NCBI GenBank assembly: GCA_035690495.1
Contig: DASSKK010000106.1
Location: 1-64,000 of the forward strand
Length of the DNA stretch: 64,000 nucleotides
From: DASSKK01 sp035690495
GTDB taxonomy: Bacteria; Actinomycetota; Actinomycetes; Propionibacteriales; Nocardioidaceae
Direction of reading: 5' to 3'
Shown here piece after piece: positions 58,093 to 64,000 of this stretch. How positions within the stretch are numbered: position 1 is the stretch's first letter; each line of letters opens with the position of its first letter. A program made the position numbers and the translations under genes. The notes beneath the pieces were generated by a model. It was given only the letters and a program-made list of their open reading frames with translations. It did not search any database and was not told where the DNA came from.

Positions 58093-58620
58093 ATGCGTGT
58101 GCTGGGCATCGACCCCGGCTTGACCCGGTGCGGCCTCGGCGTCGTCGACGGAGCGGTCGGCCGGCCGATGCGCCTGGTCGAGGTGGGAGTGGTGCGCACC
58201 GGCGCCGACGTCGACGTCGCGCAGCGGCTCACCCACATCGAGACGGAGATCGAGCGGTGGCTGGACCGGCACCGGCCGGACGCGGTGGCCGTGGAGCGCG
58301 TCTTCAGCCAGCACAACGTGCGCACGGTGATGGGCACGGCCCAGGCGAGCGGCATCGCGCTGGTGGCTGCCGCCCGGCGGGGGCTCCCGGTCGCCACGCA
58401 CACGCCGAGCGAGGTCAAGGCCGCGGTGACCGGCAGCGGGCGCGCGGACAAGAAGCAGGTCGGTCTGATGGTGGCCCGGCTGCTCAGGTTGGAGTCGGCG
58501 CCGAGTCCGGCCGACGCCGCGGACTCGCTCGCGCTGGCGATCTGCCACATCTGGCGAGGCTCCGCGGCCGCGCGGCTCGAGTCGGCGCTCGCCGCACAGG
58601 CCCGGGCGGTGGCACCGTGA
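58093..58620 (+). CDS. ruvC: Holliday junction resolvase RuvC
   Basis: 175 residues from ATG 58093, fixed by AGGAG 7 nt upstream (GTG 58087 is too close). Metal ligands: D7 in VLGIDPGLTRCG, E in VAVERVFSQHNVRTVMG near 68, and the aspartates of PADAADSLALAICH near 139-142. RuvC cuts four-way junctions symmetrically. It starts the ruvCAB operon. Confidence 0.96.
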   Translation: MRVLGIDPGLTRCGLGVVDGAVGRPMRLVEVGVVRTGADVDVAQRLTHIETEIERWLDRHRPDAVAVERVFSQHNVRTVMGTAQASGIALVAAARRGLPVATHTPSEVKAAVTGSGRADKKQVGLMVARLLRLESAPSPADAADSLALAICHIWRGSAAARLESALAAQARAVAP

Positions 58621-59255
58621 TCGCGTTCGTGTCCGGCCGGGTCGCGGCCGTCACGCTGAGCTCTGTCGTCCTCGAGGTCGGCGGCGGCATCGGGCTCGAG
58701 CTGCACTGCACCCCGGCCACGCTCGCAGGGCTCCACGTCGGGCAGACCGCGACCCTGCCGACCTCGATGGTGGTCCGAGAGGAGTCTCTGACGCTGTTCG
58801 GGTTCCTCGACGACGACGAGAAGGCCACCTTCGAGCTGCTGCAGACCGCCAGCGGCGTGGGTCCCAAGCTGGCCCAGGCGATGCTCGCCGTGCACAACCC
58901 TGACGAGCTGCGGCGCGCGGTCGGTGGCGACGACGTGAAGGCGCTGACCGCCGTGCCCGGGATCGGCCAGAAGGGCGCCCAGCGGATCATCCTCGAGCTC
59001 AAGGACCGGATCGGCGCGCCGGCCGCCGGGCCGTCTCGGCATGGCAACGCAGCGGCCGCGGCATCGGCGCCATGGCGCAGCCAGGTGCACGCCGGCCTGG
59101 TCGGCCTGGGCTGGTCGGCCAAGGAGGCCGACCGGGCCGTCGACGCGGTCGCCGATCAGGCCGAGCCTGCTGGCGGCACCGGCGACGGCGGCCCGGACTC
59201 GCCCGATGTCGCGGCGTTGCTGCGGGCCGCACTGCAGACACTCAGAAGGGCGTGA
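58617..59255 (+). CDS. ruvA: Holliday junction DNA helicase subunit RuvA
   Basis: 212 residues from GTG 58617 (GTGA overlap with ruvC). OB-fold N-terminus (IAFVSGRVAAVTLSSVVLEV), two HhH motifs (LLQTASGVGPKLAQAML, ALTAVPGIGQKGAQRIILEL), an Ala/Gly linker and domain III (VHAGLVGLGWSAKEADRAVD) that contacts RuvB. Confidence 0.96.
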   Translation: MIAFVSGRVAAVTLSSVVLEVGGGIGLELHCTPATLAGLHVGQTATLPTSMVVREESLTLFGFLDDDEKATFELLQTASGVGPKLAQAMLAVHNPDELRRAVGGDDVKALTAVPGIGQKGAQRIILELKDRIGAPAAGPSRHGNAAAAASAPWRSQVHAGLVGLGWSAKEADRAVDAVADQAEPAGGTGDGGPDSPDVAALLRAALQTLRRA

Positions 59256-59259
59256 ACCG

Positions 59260-60336
59260 GTGAGCGAGGAGCCGGGACGCGCCCTGGTCGCCGCGGAGGC
59301 CGAGGGCGACGAGCGTGCCGTCGAGCAGGCGCTGAGGCCCCGCCGGCTGAGCGAGGTGATCGGCCAACAGCGGGTCCGCGAACAGCTGTCCCTGTTGCTG
59401 CAAGCCGCACTCGGGCGCGAGCGGGCCCCCGACCACGTGCTGCTGTCGGGCCCGCCCGGTCTGGGCAAGACCACCCTGGCGATGATCATCGCCGCGGAGA
59501 TGTCGGCGCCGCTGCGGCTCACGTCGGGCCCGGCGATCACCCACGCCGGCGACCTGGCCGCGATCCTGTCCGGGATGAACGACGGCGACGTGCTGTTCGT
59601 CGACGAGATCCACCGGATGTCCCGTCCGGCCGAGGAGATGCTCTACCTGGCGATGGAGGACTTCCGGGTCGACGTCGTGATCGGCAAGGGCCCTGGTGCC
59701 ACCGCAATACCGCTGGAGATCCCACCGTTCACGCTGGTGGGCGCCACCACCCGGGCTGGGCTGCTGCCCGGGCCCTTGCGGGATCGGTTCGGGTTCACCG
59801 CCCATCTGGAGTTCTACGAGCCGGCGGAGCTGGAGCAGATCGTGCGCCGCTCCGCCGGGCTGCTCGACGTGCCGCTCACGGACGAGGGCGCCGCCGAGAT
59901 CGCCTCCCGGTCGCGGGGGACTCCGCGGATCGCGAACCGGCTGCTGCGCCGGGTCCGCGACTACGCCCAGGTGCGCTCCGACGGCGTGGTCACTCTGGAG
60001 GTGGCCCGCCGCACCCTGGACCTCTACGAGGTCGATGCCTCCGGGCTGGACCGGTTGGACCGTGCCGTGCTCGACGTGCTGTGCCGCCGGTTCGGCGGCG
60101 GGCCGGTCGGGGTCGGCACGCTCGCGGTCGCGGTCGGCGAGGAGCGGGAGACCGTCGAGGAGGTCGCCGAGCCCTTCCTGGTCCGCTCGGGACTGCTGGC
60201 GCGAACCCCGCGGGGCCGCGTCGCCACTCCGGCCGCCTGGTCGCATCTGGGCATGGGAGTTCCCGAGAACCGGTCGGTGACCGGCGGGGACGCGACGCTG
60301 TTCGAGGACGCAGGGGACCCCGAGACCCGATCGTGA
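59260..60336 (+). CDS. ruvB: Holliday junction branch-migration ATPase RuvB
   Basis: 358 residues from GTG 59260, 4 bp after ruvA. Walker A GPPGLGKTT at 65-73, Walker B LFVDEIHR near 112, sensor 1 VGATTRAGLL, arginine finger in GPLRDRFG, sensor 2 RGTPRIANRLLRR, and a C-terminal winged helix (LVRSGLLARTPRGRVATPAA). It pumps DNA through RuvA-bound junctions. Confidence 0.97.
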   Translation: MSEEPGRALVAAEAEGDERAVEQALRPRRLSEVIGQQRVREQLSLLLQAALGRERAPDHVLLSGPPGLGKTTLAMIIAAEMSAPLRLTSGPAITHAGDLAAILSGMNDGDVLFVDEIHRMSRPAEEMLYLAMEDFRVDVVIGKGPGATAIPLEIPPFTLVGATTRAGLLPGPLRDRFGFTAHLEFYEPAELEQIVRRSAGLLDVPLTDEGAAEIASRSRGTPRIANRLLRRVRDYAQVRSDGVVTLEVARRTLDLYEVDASGLDRLDRAVLDVLCRRFGGGPVGVGTLAVAVGEERETVEEVAEPFLVRSGLLARTPRGRVATPAAWSHLGMGVPENRSVTGGDATLFEDAGDPETRS

Positions 60337-60472
60337 CCGTGCGCAGGGCGGGCGGCAGGGGCTATTTCGCGGGCGAGTTCGGTCCCGGCGGGGGTCGGCC
60401 GTTACACTCGACCGTCGGCCGGGCCGCCTCGGCTGTGTGCCGTGCCCACGTACTCCGAGGAGCTTGTTTTTC

Positions 60473-60796
60473 GTGGATAATCTGGGAGCAATTCTCCCGT
60501 TCGTCCTGATCGCGCTCGTGTTCTGGTTCCTGATCGTGCGCCCTCAGCGCAAGCGTCAGCAGGACATGGCCTCGACGCAGGCGAGCATGACCCCGGGTGC
60601 GGAGGTGATGCTCGGATCGGGGATCTATGGGCGGGTTACGTCGTTGGACGAGGAGACCCTTCAGCTGGAGGTGTCGCCAGGGACCACCGTGAAGGTGGCC
60701 CGTCGGGCCGTCGTACGCGTGCTCGACGAGAGCAGCGCGAACGACCCCGGCAGCACCGACGGCGACAGCACGACCACCTCCGACGAGCAGGACTGA
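60473..60796 (+). CDS. yajC: Preprotein translocase subunit YajC
   Basis: 107 residues from GTG 60473; GAGGAG lies 10 nt upstream. One membrane helix (about 4-23, LGAILPFVLIALVFWFLIVR), then PQRKRQQDMASTQASMTPGA, and SGIYGRVTSLDEETLQLEVS of the YajC beta domain; acidic tail. Partner of SecDF. It precedes secD by 12 bp. Confidence 0.94.
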   Translation: MDNLGAILPFVLIALVFWFLIVRPQRKRQQDMASTQASMTPGAEVMLGSGIYGRVTSLDEETLQLEVSPGTTVKVARRAVVRVLDESSANDPGSTDGDSTTTSDEQD

Positions 60797-60808
60797 GGAG
60801 CAGCAGCA

Positions 60809-62590
60809 GTGGCGAGTAAGACGTCCCGCCCCGTACGCCGGCTGATCGTGTTCGCGATCGTCGTGGCCGCGTTGTACGGCGGGGTGGCGCTCGGCGGCAG
60901 GTGGCAGCCGAAGCTGGGCCTGGACCTGCAGGGCGGCACGAGCATCACGCTGACCGCGGTCACCAAGAACGGTGCCGCCCCGTCCCAGGAGAACCTGCAG
61001 AAGGCGCGCGGCATCATCGACCAGCGCGTCAACGGCAGCGGCGTCGCCGAGGCCGAGGTGAGCACGCAGGGCAACAGCAACATCGTCGTGCAGATCCCCG
61101 GCAAGAACGCCAAGAAGCTGGTCGACACGGTCAAGCGCACCGCCCAGCTCCGGTTCCGGCTCGTCGCGGTCGAAGCGCCCGGCCGGCCGCAGCCCAAGGC
61201 CAAGACGCCGAGCCCGTCGGCGGCCCCGAGCTCCTCGAGCAGCCCGAAGGCCAAGAGCCCTTCGGCCGGCACCAGCCCCTCGGCGAGTGCCAGTGGCTCA
61301 CCGCGGGGACGCGCACTGTCCGACGGCCTGGTCGCCGCGGACGGCGGGAGCCCGACCCCCAAGCCCTCCTCCAGCGCGAGCAGCGATGCCTCGACCGCCC
61401 CCTCGACCACGCCGTCGGTGGCTCCCAGCACGCCCGCAGCGCCGCCGGTGACGAAGAAGGGCGCACCGGTCGACCAGCCACTGCAGTGGATCGAGAACCC
61501 CGGCTCGAAGTGGCTGAAGAAGTTCGCCACCTACCAGTGCCCCAAGAAGACCGGGTCGGTGCCGCCCGCGGCCGACGACCCCGACAAGCCGCTGATCACC
61601 TGCAACGACACCGGACAGAAGTTCCTGCTGTCGCCGGCGATGATCGAGGGCACCCAGCTGACCAAGGCCGCCGCCGGGATTCCGCAGCAGCAGGTGCAGT
61701 GGGTGGTCACCCTCACCTTCGACGGCTCCGGGCGCAAGACGTTCGCGAAGGTCAGCAAGGCGATCGCGAACAAGACCAGCCCGCTGACCAACCAGCAGGA
61801 GCAGTTCGCGATCGTGCTGGACGGCAAGGTGATCTCCGCGCCGGTCGTCAACGAGCCGATCCTGAACGGCTCGGCGGAGATCTCCGGCAACTTCACCCAG
61901 TCCAGCGCCCAGTCGCTGGCGACCAGCCTCAAGTACGGCGCGCTGCCGCTCCGGTTCAAGGTTCAGCAGGTCGTCCAGCAGGGTCCGACGCTGGCGGGGG
62001 ACCAGCTCAACGCGGGCCTGCTCGCGGGCGCGGTCGGCCTGGCGCTGGTGATGCTCTACTGCATGTTCTACTACCGCGGTCTGGGTGTGGTCGTGCTCGC
62101 GTCGCTGGTGATCGCCGGCCTCGTCACCTACGCGGTGGTGCTCGCGATGAGCGCCGCGGTCGGGTTCACGCTGACGCTGCCGGGCATCGCGGGCTTCATC
62201 GTCGCGGTCGGCATCACTGCCGACTCGTTCATCGTCTACTTCGAGCGATTGCGCGACGAGATGCGCGAGGGCAAGTCGATGCGGGTCGCGGTCGAGGCGG
62301 GCTGGATCCGGGCCCGGGCCACCTGTCTGGCAGCCGACGGTGTCTCACTGCTGGCCGCGGTCGTGCTCTACATCTTCGCGATCGGCGTGGTGAAGGGGTT
62401 CGCGTTCGCGCTGGGCATCAGCACGGTGATCGACCTGGTGGTGTTCTTCTTGTTCACCAAGCCGATGGTCACCTGGCTGGCGACGTTCCGGTTCTACTCG
62501 GCCGGCCACAAGCTGTCGGGGCTGTCCCCGGACCACATCGGCATCGACCGGATCGGCGGGCGCCCGTCGACCGCCGGAGGTAGCGCCTGA
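60809..62590 (+). CDS. secD: Protein translocase subunit SecD
   Basis: 593 residues from GTG 60809. First membrane helix about 11-29, then GLDLQGGTSITL and IIDQRVNGSGVAEAEVSTQG of the periplasmic P1 domain. A low-complexity Ser/Pro/Ala insert of about 85 residues (about 130-215) separates the two halves of P1. Five C-terminal helices follow with GITADSFIVYFERLRDEMRE. SecDF uses proton flow to complete protein export. Its TGA overlaps the secF ATG. Confidence 0.96.
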   Translation: MASKTSRPVRRLIVFAIVVAALYGGVALGGRWQPKLGLDLQGGTSITLTAVTKNGAAPSQENLQKARGIIDQRVNGSGVAEAEVSTQGNSNIVVQIPGKNAKKLVDTVKRTAQLRFRLVAVEAPGRPQPKAKTPSPSAAPSSSSSPKAKSPSAGTSPSASASGSPRGRALSDGLVAADGGSPTPKPSSSASSDASTAPSTTPSVAPSTPAAPPVTKKGAPVDQPLQWIENPGSKWLKKFATYQCPKKTGSVPPAADDPDKPLITCNDTGQKFLLSPAMIEGTQLTKAAAGIPQQQVQWVVTLTFDGSGRKTFAKVSKAIANKTSPLTNQQEQFAIVLDGKVISAPVVNEPILNGSAEISGNFTQSSAQSLATSLKYGALPLRFKVQQVVQQGPTLAGDQLNAGLLAGAVGLALVMLYCMFYYRGLGVVVLASLVIAGLVTYAVVLAMSAAVGFTLTLPGIAGFIVAVGITADSFIVYFERLRDEMREGKSMRVAVEAGWIRARATCLAADGVSLLAAVVLYIFAIGVVKGFAFALGISTVIDLVVFFLFTKPMVTWLATFRFYSAGHKLSGLSPDHIGIDRIGGRPSTAGGSA

Positions 62591-63855
62591 TGAGCAGACT
62601 CAGCGAGCTCGGTCACGGGCTGTACCAGGGCAAGATCTCGATCGACTTCGTCGGCCGCAAGTGGCTGTGGTACGCCATCTCGGGCCTGATCGTCCTGGTC
62701 GCGGTGCTCGGGCTCACCACCCGTGGGCTCAACCCGGGCATCGAGTTCGTCGGCGGTGTGCAGTACAAGGTCTCGATGCCCGCCAATGAGGCCGACAACG
62801 CCCACGTCGTACAGATCCGGGACGCGGTGGCCAGCTCGGGGATCCCCGGCACGCAGTCGCCGGTGGTCAACACCTCCGGCGCCCACAACATCCTGGTGCA
62901 GACCAAGCCGCTCAAGAACGACCCCGCCGACAAGCTGGCCACGATCATCCGCAAGGCCGCCGGGGTCAGCCCGAAGGACATCAGCCAGGACTCGATCGGC
63001 GCCACCTGGGGCTCGCAGGTGCTGAACCGGGCCATTACCGGCCTGATCGTCTTCCTGGTCCTGGTGATGATCTTCATCTGGGCCTACTTCCGGGAATGGA
63101 AGATGTCGGTCGGTGCGATCGTCGCGCTCGCCCACGACCTGGTGATCACCGTCGGCGTCTATGCACTCTCGGGCTTCGAGGTGACCCCGGCCACCGTGAC
63201 CGGTGTGCTGACCATCCTCGGCTTCTCGCTCTACGACACCGTGGTCGTCTTCGACAAGGTCCGCGAGAACACCAAGAACCTCGCCCGAACGCGGCAGACC
63301 TACGGCGAGGCGGCCAACCTCGCGGTCAACCAGACCCTGGTCCGGTCGATCAACACCTCGGTCGTCGCGCTGCTCCCCGTCGGCGCGCTGCTGTACGTCG
63401 GCGCCGTATCACTGGGCTCGGGCGACCTGAAGGACCTGGCGCTCGCGCTGTTCGTCGGGATGGCCGCAGGCGCCTACTCGTCGATCTTCATCGCCACGCC
63501 GCTGGTGGTGCAGCTCAAGGAGCGTGAGTCCGGGGTCAAGGCCGGCGACGCGCGCGCGCGCAGGCACCGCAGCCGCAAGAGCGCCGACCCGTACGCGACG
63601 GTGCCGGCCTATACCGACGACATGCCGATGTACGACGAGCCGGGTGCTCGCGCCGTTCGTCGAAACGAGCGTGGGGCCGAGACACAACCTGAGCCGGAGG
63701 AGGAGGCGGAGCGGGCCGTGGCGGCACGTGGGGCGGGCCGGCCCGGCCGCTACACCGCCGGAGAGCGGCCGGCCTCCAAGCCGGTGAGCCGTTCGGCGTC
63801 GTCGAAGCGAGCCCAGCCGAGCCGCAAGCCCCGCTCGCAGCGCGGCAAGAAGTGA
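62590..63855 (+). CDS. secF: Protein translocase subunit SecF
   Basis: 421 residues from ATG 62590 (TGATG overlap). IDFVGRKWLWYAISGLIVLV, then RGLNPGIEFVGGVQYKV, ALAHDLVITVGVYALSGFEV, and GFSLYDTVVVFDKVREN are SecF blocks; six helices. The C-terminal 100 residues are a charged, disordered tail rich in Arg, Ser and Glu, longer than in E. coli but usual for actinobacteria. Confidence 0.96.
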   Translation: MSRLSELGHGLYQGKISIDFVGRKWLWYAISGLIVLVAVLGLTTRGLNPGIEFVGGVQYKVSMPANEADNAHVVQIRDAVASSGIPGTQSPVVNTSGAHNILVQTKPLKNDPADKLATIIRKAAGVSPKDISQDSIGATWGSQVLNRAITGLIVFLVLVMIFIWAYFREWKMSVGAIVALAHDLVITVGVYALSGFEVTPATVTGVLTILGFSLYDTVVVFDKVRENTKNLARTRQTYGEAANLAVNQTLVRSINTSVVALLPVGALLYVGAVSLGSGDLKDLALALFVGMAAGAYSSIFIATPLVVQLKERESGVKAGDARARRHRSRKSADPYATVPAYTDDMPMYDEPGARAVRRNERGAETQPEPEEEAERAVAARGAGRPGRYTAGERPASKPVSRSASSKRAQPSRKPRSQRGKK

Positions 63856-64000
63856 CCGACCCGGCGGGTCCGGACGACGCACTGGGCGCGTTCGACCGTC
63901 TCGTCCGCGACGTCCCGGACTTCCCCGAGACCGGGATCGTCTTCAAGGACATCACCCCGCTGCTGGCGGACGCCGACGGGTTCGCCGCCGTCGTCGAGGC
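63852..64000 (+). CDS. apt: Adenine phosphoribosyltransferase, N-terminal part
   Basis: GTG 63852 overlaps the secF stop (GTGA); the frame runs off the window after about 49 codons. DALGAFDRLVRDVPDFPETG then IVFKDITPLLADADGF is the conserved APT start. It salvages adenine to AMP with PRPP. The order secD-secF-apt (then relA outside the window) is conserved in actinobacteria. Confidence 0.93.
   Translation, partial: MTDPAGPDDALGAFDRLVRDVPDFPETGIVFKDITPLLADADGFAAVVE

Overview
This 64 kb window comes from a high-GC actinobacterium, most likely a Nocardioidaceae member (Nocardioides-like). That placement is an inference. It rests on the very GC-rich codon use, the many GTG starts, an SsgB-type (SALP) sporulation/division protein, phosphatidylinositol and PIM biosynthesis genes, stand-alone LigD-polymerase and ATP-ligase genes, and a right-hand gene order (thrS, HIT, pgsA, acyltransferase, pimA, pdxS, pdxT, yebC, ruvCAB, yajC, secDF, apt) that matches the mycobacterial chromosome.

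Layout. 1-24.2 kb is ordinary chromosome: the end of hemG and hemQ (coproporphyrin-type haem synthesis), msrB, a secreted LTD/EEP nuclease, an NHEJ-type polymerase and a separate ATP-dependent ligase, a HipA-like/DUF3037 pair, a PIN-domain gene, lpdA, a DUF5615 toxin/antitoxin pair, the sulfite reductase-cysH-chelatase operon with a small upstream leader peptide, glyA, an AidB-like acyl-CoA dehydrogenase divergent from a YihY membrane protein, a BBE flavoenzyme, rsgA and a GNAT. 24.2-26.2 kb is scar tissue: two integrase fragments, an MFS fragment, a VOC gene behind a SoxR-box-like operator and a higBA toxin-antitoxin pair.

26.15-41.09 kb is an apparently intact actinomycete integrative and conjugative element (AICE) in a tRNA-Val(GAC) gene. 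It has 49-bp direct-repeat att sites (2 mismatches), paired arm-type repeats just inside both ends, an FtsK-type TraSA transfer protein, a RepSA-type replication initiator, an excisionase and a tyrosine integrase. Its regulatory block is HD, Nudix and XRE-DUF5919 genes. A 7 kb A+T-richer cargo block on the minus strand encodes an ECF sigma factor, a membrane partner and five exported proteins.

41.05-41.31 kb holds a tRNA cluster (Val, Cys, Gly). It is followed by pabC, a CGNR regulator, ssgB and a PGPGW membrane protein. A second tRNA-Val (CAC) at 43.99 kb begins a small decayed island (excisionase-like gene, TA pair, integrase tail) whose far end cuts a DUF4242-like gene. Next come a frameshifted PLP-dependent decarboxylase and a small membrane protein.

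48.9-64.0 kb is a conserved, strongly coupled run: thrS; HIT phosphorylase; the pgsA-acyltransferase-pimA PIM pathway; PLP synthase pdxS/pdxT; yebC; ruvC-ruvA-ruvB; yajC-secD-secF; and the start of apt. Many stop/start codons overlap (GTGA or TGATG).

A recurrent regulatory theme is a TANNNT -10 hexamer lying 6-8 nt upstream of the start codon with no Shine-Dalgarno. It implies that about a dozen genes here are transcribed as leaderless mRNAs.
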